DNA of 37,178 nt from Eubacterium sp. (GCA_023663915.1 JAMPGN010000011.1:1-37178); one strand, 5' to 3'; counted from the stretch's first letter, positions 17,351 through 26,551 are shown. Made by a program: numbers and translations. The notes: generated by a model from the letters alone, not told the origin.

Positions 17351-19978
17351 ATGATAAAGTTTTGTAAGAAACACGAAGGTACAATAGCAGTCTTTATGAC
17401 TTTGATTCTGATTCCAACGTTTATCTTCAGCGGGGTCATGATCGATGGCAGCAGGATCCTGGCAAGTAAGAATCTTGTATCGGGCGCGGGGGATCTTGCC
17501 ATGAACGCTGCCTTGTCCAATTATCATGAACCGCTCAATGAGGTGTATGGGCTGCTGGCAATGGCGGACAGCGCGCAAGAGGTACAGAGCGTAATGCAGG
17601 AATGTTTTGAAGTTTCCCTAAATGCCAAAGGTATTTCCAAAGAAGATTTCAGCAAAGCGTTGGTATATCTGGAGTTGACGGAGGGCGGATTTTCAGCAGC
17701 CGATATGGTCGATACGGAAATCTATCACACAGAAGTCTTTAAGCAGGAAGTGCTAGAGTATATGAAGTATCGTGCTCCGGTAAAACTGGTTGACCGTGCG
17801 ATAAAAGAAAAAACAGATGAATTAAAGACCATGGAGGAGGAAAAGAAAGCGGCGGATGCCGAGATTAAATTTGAAAAAGAACTGGACGATATACAGGATC
17901 TTCTGGATGAGTTGAATCAACTGATTGATCTGCAGAATCAGTATGTCAATGCGATTGGTACGGAGCAATCCTTAAATGCGTTGCTGAAGGATACGAAGAA
18001 TAATTATCTTGAGATCACGCTGCTTGCAGTCGCATATTACAGACTGACGCATTGTAGTGACAGTGAATCGGGAGAGATGAAATCGTTGATGGAGAAGATG
18101 ACCGATCTATCCTGCGACCTAAGTAGTATTACGCCGGAGGTTGTGTCTAAACTGATTAAGATGAAACGCATTGCCAACGCCATGGAGGGGCAGAATACGG
18201 AGGATCTGCTGGAAGGACTGGCGGCTGATGGTGATGAATATCGGGAAATACAAGAACTGATCGCAGAGTATGAGGCGGCAAAATCTGTCATGGCGGAAGG
18301 AATAGAGAAGACGGGAAAGCGTCTGGACGAATTAGTAAAGCAATCCTATAACGCTATGCATGACCAGTGGGCGTGCGCAACAAACGGCAGTAAAAATTGT
18401 ACGGATATTATTGCGAAGATAGGGGAAATCAAGGAAAAACTGGCGGACTGTAAAGGAAAATATGATGATTGGAAAGAAGCGGTAAATAACCTGTCCAACG
18501 AAGATTCCAGAAAGGCGTATCAGGAGAGCATCGATGAAGTGAGCGGACTGTTTGAAAACGATGGCATTATGGCGGATTTTGAAGGTAAGATCGGGCATAA
18601 TAAAGTTTATTTTGACGAGGTCATCGCCTCGCTTGATCAAGTGACTTTTACAGGATACCGTATCGATTACGACGTTTCCTCTAAGGTGGTATTTATAGGG
18701 GAAGCGGACTACGGATTGCTCATTGAGAGCAGCGAGATCAGCAATGCGGCAAAGGATTTCATGGTTCGTTATGTTTCTCCGGATGCAATGGCGTTATCGG
18801 GAGAGATTGAAAAGAAGGTTGATAAAAGAGATCCTTTTGTCAAGAAATTAAAGGAAGAGTATTGCAATACCGACAGTAAAAATAAGGAAGAGGCAAAGCG
18901 GGTTGCCAAGACATGGAAAGATCAATTGGAAGAGAAAGGCAAAAAGTTAAAAGAATTGCTCACCTCCGATGATATTGAGAATGATAATGTGCGGGACATC
19001 GCGGGCGATGAATTGCCTTCTGTCTGGCTTGGAATCTCTGCGGAATCAGACTACGACGAGGATACTGTAAAGACGGAAGGAAGTCTGGAGAATAAAAAGG
19101 CGAGAAAGAAAGCGTCGGAAGGCGGCAGTGATAATCTGAATCAGGATAATGCCTCTATATCTGGAATGTCATCGCTGGCTTCCAAGATCGCGGGCGTCGG
19201 GGAAAGTATGGTAGAGCCTTTGTTTCTTACGGAGTATGTGTTGGATATGTTCTCTTACTATACGATCGAAAAAAACCGTGACGGGAGTGAAAATGGAGAT
19301 CCGGAGTCTTTGAGCAGGGCAAAGCTGAAACAGGACGCGCTTTACCGCGCGGAGGTCGAATATGTTTTGTGGGGAAGTCCAAATGCGAGAAGCAACGTGG
19401 CAAAATCGAAGGCAATCATATTTGCAGCCAATTTTGTTTTCAATATGGCATTTGCGTTTACAAATTCTACATTGGGAAAGCAGGCGAGGGATATCGCGGC
19501 GCTCTTTCCAGTAGGAGCGGTTGGAAAGATTGCGATTAAATGTGCGCTTCTAACGATTGTTGCCACGATAGAGACAACAGATAATATGCTGGATCTGATG
19601 GACGGAAAAGCGGTGCATTTGGTGAAGAAAGCCGATAAGTGGAAAACATGGCTGGGAACCGCGGAGCAACCTTACAAAGAAGATAATGCGGGCTTTACAT
19701 ATGAGGATTATCTGTGGATCCTGGTCTGTGTCAATATGTATATCGGGGATCAGCAGACGAAACTGTTGGCGAGAACGGCAGATTGTATAGAATTAAACTT
19801 GACCGATAAAAAGTCGATCGCAGAAAATACGCTGAAGGATAAATCTACAATGGTTAAGGTGGATGCGAAAGTTGGCATCAATACATTTTTCTTACAGAAA
19901 CTAAGGGGAGTCGGATATGATGTCTCCTATGACAGCAATGCATTTGTGGTGGATTATCATGGGATTCAGGGATATTAA
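17351..19978 (+). CDS. DUF5702-type large pilus-locus protein (TadG-like)
   Basis: This 875-aa protein begins KKHEGTIAVFMTLILIPTF, a TadE/TadG-like N-terminal helix after a Gly, but position +5 is Phe rather than Glu. The segment GVMIDGSRILASKNLVSGAGDLA fits the conserved start of DUF5702 proteins found in clostridial Tad loci. The body is dominated by long charged helices, probably coiled coil (about 150-210, 290-420, 510-560). Hydrophobic stretches near the C-terminus (about 685-755) may re-enter the membrane. It is much longer than a TadG, so it could be a tip or base adhesin. Start ATG 17351 follows GAAAAGG. Its end overlaps the next gene by 20 bases. Confidence 0.75.
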   Translation: MIKFCKKHEGTIAVFMTLILIPTFIFSGVMIDGSRILASKNLVSGAGDLAMNAALSNYHEPLNEVYGLLAMADSAQEVQSVMQECFEVSLNAKGISKEDFSKALVYLELTEGGFSAADMVDTEIYHTEVFKQEVLEYMKYRAPVKLVDRAIKEKTDELKTMEEEKKAADAEIKFEKELDDIQDLLDELNQLIDLQNQYVNAIGTEQSLNALLKDTKNNYLEITLLAVAYYRLTHCSDSESGEMKSLMEKMTDLSCDLSSITPEVVSKLIKMKRIANAMEGQNTEDLLEGLAADGDEYREIQELIAEYEAAKSVMAEGIEKTGKRLDELVKQSYNAMHDQWACATNGSKNCTDIIAKIGEIKEKLADCKGKYDDWKEAVNNLSNEDSRKAYQESIDEVSGLFENDGIMADFEGKIGHNKVYFDEVIASLDQVTFTGYRIDYDVSSKVVFIGEADYGLLIESSEISNAAKDFMVRYVSPDAMALSGEIEKKVDKRDPFVKKLKEEYCNTDSKNKEEAKRVAKTWKDQLEEKGKKLKELLTSDDIENDNVRDIAGDELPSVWLGISAESDYDEDTVKTEGSLENKKARKKASEGGSDNLNQDNASISGMSSLASKIAGVGESMVEPLFLTEYVLDMFSYYTIEKNRDGSENGDPESLSRAKLKQDALYRAEVEYVLWGSPNARSNVAKSKAIIFAANFVFNMAFAFTNSTLGKQARDIAALFPVGAVGKIAIKCALLTIVATIETTDNMLDLMDGKAVHLVKKADKWKTWLGTAEQPYKEDNAGFTYEDYLWILVCVNMYIGDQQTKLLARTADCIELNLTDKKSIAENTLKDKSTMVKVDAKVGINTFFLQKLRGVGYDVSYDSNAFVVDYHGIQGY

Positions 19979-20669
19979 GGATAAAGAACAACGAAAGAAA
20001 GGTAGCATTACGCTGGAGGCCGCGGTCTTTCTGGTCATATTTATAGCGTTTTATATGGCTATGATCGATCTGATTCAGATTGCGAGAGCGCAGGTGATTC
20101 TGCAGTATGCGGCAAACGAGACTGCCCGCGAGATTTCCCAGTACAGTTATGTGCTTACGAAAACTGGGATCGTGGATAAGCGGGTCAGTACCTCGACGCA
20201 GGCGGCGGCTTTTGAAGCAGATGCCGCGAAGCTGATAGATGACATAGAAAAGGTCGGCAGCGCGCTGTCTGATGGCGGAGATGTGATTGGTGCCGCATGG
20301 CAGGCTGGTCAGCATGCCCAGGATTTTTTTGGCGATCCGGATGCCCTTATGCGTAATCTGTTCAGTCTGGTTAAAACGGCGGGCGCGAATAAGCTCAGTG
20401 AAATGGTGGTGGAGGACGTTGTGAAGGATGTAGTGGAGGATCAGATTGCACATATGTCATCAAAAGGCACAGATCAGTATCTGAAAGATCTGGGAATTGA
20501 AGACGGTATGAACGGTCTTGATTTTAGTGACAGCAAATGGGCTAATTCGGCTGAGGGCGGTATGCCACAGCTGGAGGTTTCCATTGTGTATACGATAGAT
20601 TTTCACTTGGGAATCATTGAACTGGAACCGAGAACATTTAAGGTACGTGCGAAAACCGCGCTATGGTGA
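19959..20669 (+). CDS. TadE-like pseudopilin 2
   Basis: This 236-aa protein has leader KDKEQRKKG with the predicted cut after Gly15 and Glu20 at +5 (G-SITLE), then a hydrophobic helix AAVFLVIFIAFYMAMIDL, the TadE signature. The mature domain is about 200 residues and ends in a beta-like region. I chose ATG 19959 (TGGTGG six bases upstream); upstream in-frame ATGs lie within the previous gene and add non-leader residues. It overlaps the preceding stop by 20 bases and is followed four bases later by the peptidase gene, so it is translationally coupled at both ends. Confidence 0.8.
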   Translation: MGFRDIKDKEQRKKGSITLEAAVFLVIFIAFYMAMIDLIQIARAQVILQYAANETAREISQYSYVLTKTGIVDKRVSTSTQAAAFEADAAKLIDDIEKVGSALSDGGDVIGAAWQAGQHAQDFFGDPDALMRNLFSLVKTAGANKLSEMVVEDVVKDVVEDQIAHMSSKGTDQYLKDLGIEDGMNGLDFSDSKWANSAEGGMPQLEVSIVYTIDFHLGIIELEPRTFKVRAKTALW

Positions 20670-20673
20670 GGGT

Positions 20674-21330
20674 ATGTTAGGTTGTGTGGCAGTTGGATCC
20701 GGTCTGTTATGTTATTTTTTAAACATCATGTGCCGCTATGATCTGGAGACAGAAGAGACAGATGGGCGCGTGAAATATTTTCTTCGTCTGGATAAACGGA
20801 GAGGATTTTTTTTGCTACTATGTCTGGTGGCAAATACGGGACTGACGCTGCTCTTTGGTGAATATCATTACGGTCCGCTTAAGGTGATACGTTATTTATT
20901 ACTGTTGGCGATGCTGTATCCGATTGCGCGGGAGGATGCAAGGGAGAAGCGGATTCCCAATAGGTGGCTGCTCTATATTCTGGTAGGCAGAATGTGTCTA
21001 TTTGCAGTGGAAACGGTATGGATGCCATCATTGATTTTGGAGAATATTAAATTTACGCTATTTGGTGGGCTGATTAGTGGCGTTATATTCCTAATTGCGT
21101 ATATTCTGTCAAGGCACGCCATTGGCATGGGAGACGTAAAGCTGATTGCAGTGATCGGAACATGTCTGGGGCTTAGGACGACTTATCTGGTCATGCTATC
21201 GTCCTCTATTTTGTCGGCGCTTTACGGTGGAAGTCTGGTACTGCGTAAGAAAAAAAGTATGAAAGACGAGATAGCATTCGGACCGTTTATCGCGCTTGGA
21301 ACGTTGCTTGTTTTACTAATAGGAGCATAG
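20674..21330 (+). CDS. tadV: Prepilin peptidase, A24 family (TadV/CpaA-like)
   Basis: This 218-aa polytopic membrane aspartyl protease would cleave the prepilin leaders encoded just upstream. Both catalytic aspartates are visible: Asp88 in EDAREKRIPNRW and Asp154 in GMGDVKL. The conserved FGPF appears at 202-205, and six or more hydrophobic segments are present. It is longer than the shortest TadV proteins, with an N-terminal extension lacking the zinc-cysteine methylase motif. Start ATG 20674 is the first Met giving a membrane N-terminus; the frame is open upstream but overlaps the previous gene. Confidence 0.9.
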   Translation: MLGCVAVGSGLLCYFLNIMCRYDLETEETDGRVKYFLRLDKRRGFFLLLCLVANTGLTLLFGEYHYGPLKVIRYLLLLAMLYPIAREDAREKRIPNRWLLYILVGRMCLFAVETVWMPSLILENIKFTLFGGLISGVIFLIAYILSRHAIGMGDVKLIAVIGTCLGLRTTYLVMLSSSILSALYGGSLVLRKKKSMKDEIAFGPFIALGTLLVLLIGA

Positions 21331-21337
21331 GGAACAT

Positions 21338-22633
21338 ATGAAGAAGAAAATTTCACTTTTAATGCTTGTTTTGCTGGTTCTGGCGTGGTATGTCACACTG
21401 TCTTCGTGGCTTGGCAATGATGAAAAATATAATAACATGGTCGCGGAAGCGCAAAGGCTGGAAGCGAAGGGAATGTATCTGGCTGCCATTGAGCAGTATG
21501 AGGAAGCGAAGGAGATCAAAGGAAATACATTGGAATTAGAGGAGTATATAGCGGACGATTATCTGGCGATGGGAGATTACAAAGAATACAGGAAGAAACT
21601 ACGCTCTATTATTGAACGCTTTGGTCCAGTGGAGACGGATCTGGTTAAATTATATGATTATACCAAAGAATATTCCTCTGAAAACAGTGTGATCGATCTG
21701 GTGAAGGAGTGGTATGAGAAATATCCCGAAGATCAGAAAGTCAAGGAATATTATGATAGCATAAAGGGACAGTATTTGGAACGATCTTGCGTCTATGATG
21801 AGATCGGTGATTTTGTGGGAGACTATGCAGTTTATTCCAGTAATGGAAAAAAGGGGTTGATCGGAGAAGACGGGAAAATTGTGATCGAAGCCGTCTATGA
21901 CGAGCTCATATATGACGGAAAAAATAAAGAAATGATTGCGGTGAAAGATGGCGACGAGTGCTTTTATATGAATGATAAAGGTTATAAGACCGATATGCCA
22001 GAAGAGGCTTACGAGTCGCTTGGAATTGTGTCCCAGAACAGGATCGTGGCAAAGAAACAGGGAAAATACGGTTATCTGGATAAAAGTTTCCAGGAGAAGA
22101 CAGAGTTTGTCTATGAGTCGGCAACGCCTGTTTATGAAGGAATTGGAGCTGTAAAACGACAGGATAAGTGGGCTCTTATCAATAAAAAGGGAGAATTGGT
22201 GACGGATTTTATTTATGAAGATGTTGCCGTAAACAGCAGGGGAATCTGCAGTCTTCATAAAATGGTAGCAGTAAAGCAGGGGGAAAGCTTTTTCTTTATC
22301 GATGAAGAAGGGCAACGGATATCAGATCAAAGCTATGAAGCAGTAAAAGCATTTGAAACGGAAGGTATGTGTGCCGTATGTGTGAACGGAAAATGGGGTT
22401 ATATTGATCGGGAAGAAAATGTAAAGATTTCATATACCTATGAGAATGCAAAGTCCTTTTCCGGTGGTTATGCAGCCGTATGTGAGGAAGGAGTCTGGGG
22501 ATATATTGATGAAAATGGTTACATGGCAGTACAGCCGGAATTTGATGATGCAGGGCTTATGACAGAGACAGGGACAGCGCCGGTACGCCATGGCAGTACA
22601 TGGACTTTGGTTCAACTTAAAATACTGGACTGA
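21338..22633 (+). CDS. Membrane-anchored TPR/WG-repeat protein
   Basis: This 431-aa protein has an N-terminal membrane anchor (about residues 4-24), TPR-like helices (about 33-150; AAIEQYEEAKEIKGN) and WG-type repeats from about 165 to the end. Typical units are NGKKGLIGEDGKIVIEAVYDE, GKWGYIDREENVKISYTYEN and GVWGYIDENGYMAVQPEFDD. WG repeats are thought to make a beta-propeller-like binding surface. By topology the repeats should lie outside the membrane. It is seven bases from the peptidase gene and so part of the pilus operon; a partner role in assembly or sensing is inferred only from position. Confidence 0.8.
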   Translation: MKKKISLLMLVLLVLAWYVTLSSWLGNDEKYNNMVAEAQRLEAKGMYLAAIEQYEEAKEIKGNTLELEEYIADDYLAMGDYKEYRKKLRSIIERFGPVETDLVKLYDYTKEYSSENSVIDLVKEWYEKYPEDQKVKEYYDSIKGQYLERSCVYDEIGDFVGDYAVYSSNGKKGLIGEDGKIVIEAVYDELIYDGKNKEMIAVKDGDECFYMNDKGYKTDMPEEAYESLGIVSQNRIVAKKQGKYGYLDKSFQEKTEFVYESATPVYEGIGAVKRQDKWALINKKGELVTDFIYEDVAVNSRGICSLHKMVAVKQGESFFFIDEEGQRISDQSYEAVKAFETEGMCAVCVNGKWGYIDREENVKISYTYENAKSFSGGYAAVCEEGVWGYIDENGYMAVQPEFDDAGLMTETGTAPVRHGSTWTLVQLKILD

Positions 22634-22711
22634 CTGATAGACAAACAAAAGGTGATAGCGTACATTTGAAGCGAGGCGTGTGTGTCAGTGCTATACGGAC
22701 GGGGAGTCATT

Positions 22712-23986
22712 ATGAATGTAAATTTGAAACAGCAGAATGTGGGAGAGACGATATATCTCGTCTGGGAGATTGCAGATACAAATCTTAGGGTTGATTCTTT
22801 CGCAATGAAGATGATGTCCTATAATCATATTGCTAATATTACACCGACACAGGTGGTGCAGATGGACGACAGGAGACAGGTTCAATTTAATATTACGGGC
22901 TTGACGAAAGTAAACAGCATAGCAGCGACCATAATGCCAAAAAAGGAAGCGCTGGCGCTCTTTAACAGTATTTTGAATGCTTTTGATGAGATGGAGGCAT
23001 ATATGCTGGATACGGATCATGTCCTGTTAGATTGGGATTATGTCTATTTGGACAGACAGCAGAATTGTGTTTTTTTGTATCTGCCTTTTGACAGCGCTGT
23101 GGGAAAGGATAAGATTGATTTTTTACATGAAGTGGTGAGCAGAATTAAGCCCGATTATCAAGAACAGGATCATTATCTGTATGATATCTTAAATGCATTT
23201 AGCAGAGGGGCGATCCATACGACGTCTGATTTTCGGGAACTAATCAAAAAGAGCGCTGGCACTACAGGGGGAGGGCAGAGGAAAGAACAAAGGATAGAGC
23301 CGTCAAAGGAAGCGTCCATGCAAGAGCAGCTGGTCAGGCTGGAAACATCAAATAAAGAGGAAAGGATGGTACCGTTAAAGAGAACTTCGACAAATTCCAG
23401 AATGCCGGTCATGAATATTCCGGGCAGGGAAACAGGCGTAAAAATGACGGCAAAAGAGCCGGAGAAGAAAAAGAAGAGTCAGTTTTCCTTTGCGATATCC
23501 AGAAGGCAAAAGGCATCGTCAGCAGAGCATTTACAGGAAGAGAGCAAAACGTATACCGCTGGTTTCCAGCAGGAGAGACAGGACTTGGATACCTCCAATA
23601 AGGAAATGTATGAAAGATATGAAGATACGATGATTATGCCGATTTATGCCAATCTGTCGGGCAGCGAGGCGGAAACGGCATTTGCAGTGAGCCCGTCAGC
23701 CCGTCTTGTTCGTAAAAAGAATGGAGAAGCGTATTTTGTTGAAGGTGACAGGGTAATGATCGGTTCTGGAACGGCAGCGGATATATGCGTTACCTATAAT
23801 AATACAATCAGCCGAAGCCATGCGTTTATCTGTTATATAAATGGACAGTATTATTTGGAGGACAATCATTCCAGAAATGGTAGTTTCATCAATGGAGTAC
23901 GCCTGCAGGCGGGAAAGCAGGAGCCGGTGTATAGCGGTATGACGATCCGGCTGTCCAATGAAGAGTTCACATTTGTGATAGGGTGA
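22712..23986 (+). CDS. DUF6382-FHA domain protein (cytoplasmic phosphothreonine reader)
   Basis: This 424-aa soluble protein has an N-terminal domain (about 1-180, ETIYLVWEIADTNLRVDSF; DWDYVYLDRQQNCVFLYLPF) that matches the DUF6382 type paired with FHA domains. A charged, probably disordered linker (about 185-320) and a C-terminal FHA domain (about 330-424) follow. FHA signature residues are G351-S352, SRSHA (367-371) and HSRNGSFING. Just before the FHA lies EDTMIM with Thr306, a position like the regulatory Thr before the FHA of GarA. Start ATG 22712 has GGGGAG five bases upstream; GTG 22682 is an in-frame alternative. It likely reads Thr phosphorylation by the kinase at 9338. Confidence 0.85.
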   Translation: MNVNLKQQNVGETIYLVWEIADTNLRVDSFAMKMMSYNHIANITPTQVVQMDDRRQVQFNITGLTKVNSIAATIMPKKEALALFNSILNAFDEMEAYMLDTDHVLLDWDYVYLDRQQNCVFLYLPFDSAVGKDKIDFLHEVVSRIKPDYQEQDHYLYDILNAFSRGAIHTTSDFRELIKKSAGTTGGGQRKEQRIEPSKEASMQEQLVRLETSNKEERMVPLKRTSTNSRMPVMNIPGRETGVKMTAKEPEKKKKSQFSFAISRRQKASSAEHLQEESKTYTAGFQQERQDLDTSNKEMYERYEDTMIMPIYANLSGSEAETAFAVSPSARLVRKKNGEAYFVEGDRVMIGSGTAADICVTYNNTISRSHAFICYINGQYYLEDNHSRNGSFINGVRLQAGKQEPVYSGMTIRLSNEEFTFVIG

Positions 23987-24011
23987 TGAAGTGAAAGGTA
24001 CGGGAGATAAG

Positions 24012-25571
24012 GTGAAAAGAAAAATAAGATTATGGATAATGGCGTTTGGTATTCTGACGATAATAAGTAATCTGGGCGTAGTGCTGGCGTCGGCAAACGG
24101 TAGTCTGATGCAGACGGTGACCACCGGCGAAGAAGTTGTTTCCTACGGTCTGTGTGACAGTACAGTGGATTCGGCGAATATGCAGATTGCGCAATATCCT
24201 TGCGAAGATGTGGAAATGGTTGTGCAGAAGGATATTTCCATTCACACGATCATTATGGTCGATAATTCCCTCTCCGTTACAGAAAGCAATCGTGAAAATA
24301 TAAAGGCTATTCTACGGCGGTATGTGGAGGAAATACCAGAGCAGGAAGCGGTCAGCCTTGCCATATTCGGGGAAGAAATTCAATTTTTGACAGAGAAATC
24401 CAAGGATCAAGAAAGTTTATTGCAGCTTATTGACGAAATTGAATTTCATAATCAGGATACTTATCTGACAGACTATTTGTATGAAGAACTTGAAAAGGTT
24501 GCGCAAGATTTAGACTATACCAGATTTGTCATTCTTTCAGACGGTGTGGATAATAAAGCGATCGGTATTACCAAAGAAGAGCTTTATGATAAATTGAAAG
24601 AAATAGCAAGACCGGTCTATACAATTGGGCATATTTATAAAAACAATGAAGCGGAATTAAAAAATATGTTTGCGTTATCTCGTATGACAAATGGAAAGTC
24701 ATTGATGATAGAAGATTATGACGAGGTGGCAGATATTGCAGATGAGATACACATTTTTTCTGATTTATATGCGGTCAGGGCTAAGATTCCGCAGGAAGTC
24801 AGAGATGGCGATTACAAAAATGTATTATTGCAGCTCCATACCAAAGATGGAGAACTGGAAGTAACCGGGGCAGTACGGATGCCTTTTGGTGTTGCCGAAA
24901 AAGAGGAAGAAGAAAATATAAAAGTTGAAGTAGTACCGATGCCAGTGCCAGAAGTCGTACGTGAACCGAGCGCGAAACAACAGCCGGTAGCGCTTGAGGC
25001 GGAACCGGTTTTGAAGCCAGAAGAAGGAAATCATACAGATGATGCGGGTAAGCTCATATCGATCATTGTACTGATCATAGCGCTTATCGTTCTATTCTGG
25101 TATCAGAAAAAGCGTAAAACAGATAAGGATCAGAAGAATACAAAACAAATTAAAAAGCAAAAAGAAAAAAAGAACGCAAGAAATAAAGTTGCGCCCCCGA
25201 TTGTACCTCCAGTGCCGGAATCCGCACCTGTGCAAGAAGAAAATGAAACGGTATTTTTGAATGGAAGGTATTTATTGGTTTTGCGAGATCAGATGAATCC
25301 GGAGAGGATTTTCAGATATCCGCTAGACGGACATGTAATTGTCGGTCGAAATGTAGATATGGTGCAGATTGCCATTGATTACAGCCGCACAATTTCTAAG
25401 AAACATTGTGAATTTTATGTTAGAAACAATCGCTTCTTTGTTCGGGATTTAAGTTCAGCGAATCATACATATGTAGATGATGAGATGATAAACAGTGAAA
25501 CAGAGGTTATGTCGGGCAGTATTGTACGGATTGGTGAAGTGGCATTCAGTGTTGAGATTATGCCGATTTAG
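24012..25571 (+). CDS. VWA domain - membrane segment - FHA domain protein
   Basis: This 519-aa protein has a signal peptide (VKRKIRLWIMAFGILTIISN) and an extracytoplasmic VWA domain (about 75-265). The complete MIDAS DNSLS is at 84-88, and a later SDGVDN is present. A Pro-rich linker, a membrane segment (about 347-366, ISIIVLIIALIVLFWY), a Lys-rich cytoplasmic stretch and a C-terminal FHA domain (about 420-519; VGRNVD, ISKKHC, SANHTYVDD) follow. ETVFL with Thr413 and Leu at +3 stands directly before the FHA. This layout places metal-dependent ligand binding outside and phosphothreonine binding inside. Start GTG 24012 has GGGAG five bases upstream; GTG 23991 is an alternative. Confidence 0.85.
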   Translation: MKRKIRLWIMAFGILTIISNLGVVLASANGSLMQTVTTGEEVVSYGLCDSTVDSANMQIAQYPCEDVEMVVQKDISIHTIIMVDNSLSVTESNRENIKAILRRYVEEIPEQEAVSLAIFGEEIQFLTEKSKDQESLLQLIDEIEFHNQDTYLTDYLYEELEKVAQDLDYTRFVILSDGVDNKAIGITKEELYDKLKEIARPVYTIGHIYKNNEAELKNMFALSRMTNGKSLMIEDYDEVADIADEIHIFSDLYAVRAKIPQEVRDGDYKNVLLQLHTKDGELEVTGAVRMPFGVAEKEEEENIKVEVVPMPVPEVVREPSAKQQPVALEAEPVLKPEEGNHTDDAGKLISIIVLIIALIVLFWYQKKRKTDKDQKNTKQIKKQKEKKNARNKVAPPIVPPVPESAPVQEENETVFLNGRYLLVLRDQMNPERIFRYPLDGHVIVGRNVDMVQIAIDYSRTISKKHCEFYVRNNRFFVRDLSSANHTYVDDEMINSETEVMSGSIVRIGEVAFSVEIMPI

Positions 25572-25600
25572 CCATAGTATGTTTTTAGATCAGAGTAGAG

Positions 25601-26452
25601 ATGGATAGCAATAGTATGGAAAATGAACAATGCAATACAATAGAAGAATCCGACAAGCAGTCCAAGCTGCACTTTATTCAAGAAATGATTTCAGACATTG
25701 GAACTTGCCGCAAGGTGAATCAAGATGCCTGTTGTGTGAGAATGATGAATGTGGAAGATCATACGCTAATTATGGCGGTAGTATGTGACGGAGTGGGCGG
25801 TTTGCAGGAAGGCGATTATGCCAGTAAAAGTACAATTCAGACTTTGAATAATTGGTTTGATTATACAGTCAGCAGAAATATTCATGGGAAAGATCAGGCA
25901 CAGTTACTGGATTATCTTCAAAATGAAGTGGAGCATTGTATTCAAAAACAGAATCGTATGCTTTGGGAGTATGCTTTGGAAAAAGAAATTAGGACAGGAA
26001 CAACATTGACTTTAATGGTAATCCTAGACCGAAAATACCTTATTGCCCAGATCGGTGACAGCAGGGCGTATTGCATCAATGAGGAATTGATACAATTGAC
26101 CGAGGATCAAAGTGTGGTTGCCAGAGAGATCAAAGCTGGGCGACTCTCTAAAGAAAGCGCAAAGCATGATAAACGCCGGAATATGATTCTGCAATGTATT
26201 GGAGGGGCAGAATCGGTATGTATTGATTATCAGAGAGGAAATGTAGTGACAGGAGATGTGTTTTTTTTATGTTCGGATGGATTTATTCATGAGTTAGAAG
26301 ATGATGAGATCAAAGAATTTCTAAATCCATCTATATTATCCGATAGGGTATCAGTGAAAGAATGTCTCAAGAGTGCGGTTGAAGAAGTAAAGAGGAGAGG
26401 AGAAAAAGATAATATAACAGTTGTGCTGGTCAAGGTAAATGAGAAGGTATAA
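25601..26452 (+). CDS. PP2C-family Ser/Thr phosphatase
   Basis: This 283-aa soluble metal-dependent phosphatase shows the family motifs in order: NQDACC (Asp42), VVCDGVGGLQEGD (Asp63, Gly64), GTTLT, IGDSRAY, CSDGF and EKDNITVVL with the last metal-binding Asp. It lacks membrane segments. It is the last gene of the Tad operon, 29 bp after the VWA-FHA gene. With a Hanks kinase in the sister operon it makes the usual kinase/phosphatase pair, and its likely substrates are the kinase itself and the FHA proteins. The ribosome site is weak (AGAGTAGAG directly before ATG 25601), so a start at Met6 is possible. Confidence 0.92.
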   Translation: MDSNSMENEQCNTIEESDKQSKLHFIQEMISDIGTCRKVNQDACCVRMMNVEDHTLIMAVVCDGVGGLQEGDYASKSTIQTLNNWFDYTVSRNIHGKDQAQLLDYLQNEVEHCIQKQNRMLWEYALEKEIRTGTTLTLMVILDRKYLIAQIGDSRAYCINEELIQLTEDQSVVAREIKAGRLSKESAKHDKRRNMILQCIGGAESVCIDYQRGNVVTGDVFFLCSDGFIHELEDDEIKEFLNPSILSDRVSVKECLKSAVEEVKRRGEKDNITVVLVKVNEKV

Positions 26453-26470
26453 AATCGTCGTTAGGGCAAA

Positions 26471-26520
26471 ACTAGCCGTGTAAAGCCATAGATCATAATC
26501 ATGGGGTTGCGCGGCTTTTA
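26471..26520 (+). terminator. Terminator of the Tad operon
   Basis: AGCCGTG at 26474-26480 pairs with GCGGCT at 26511-26516, with further pairing inward (AAAGCC/GGGGTT region), followed by TTTTA. An outer pair, CGTCGT (26456-26461) with ACGACG (26526-26531), encloses it. It lies 20-60 bases after the PP2C stop. Confidence 0.7.
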
Positions 26521-26522
26521 TC

Positions 26523-26551
26523 TTGACGACGCGCCTGCCATACGGTATGGT
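26523..26551 (+). promoter_or_regulatory. Possible promoter of the cardiolipin synthase gene
   Basis: TTGACG at 26523-26528 and TATGGT at 26546-26551 have a 17-bp spacer. The -35 matches 5 of 6 positions and the -10 matches 4 of 6. It begins right behind the Tad operon terminator and 50 bp before ATG 26604. Confidence 0.4.
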
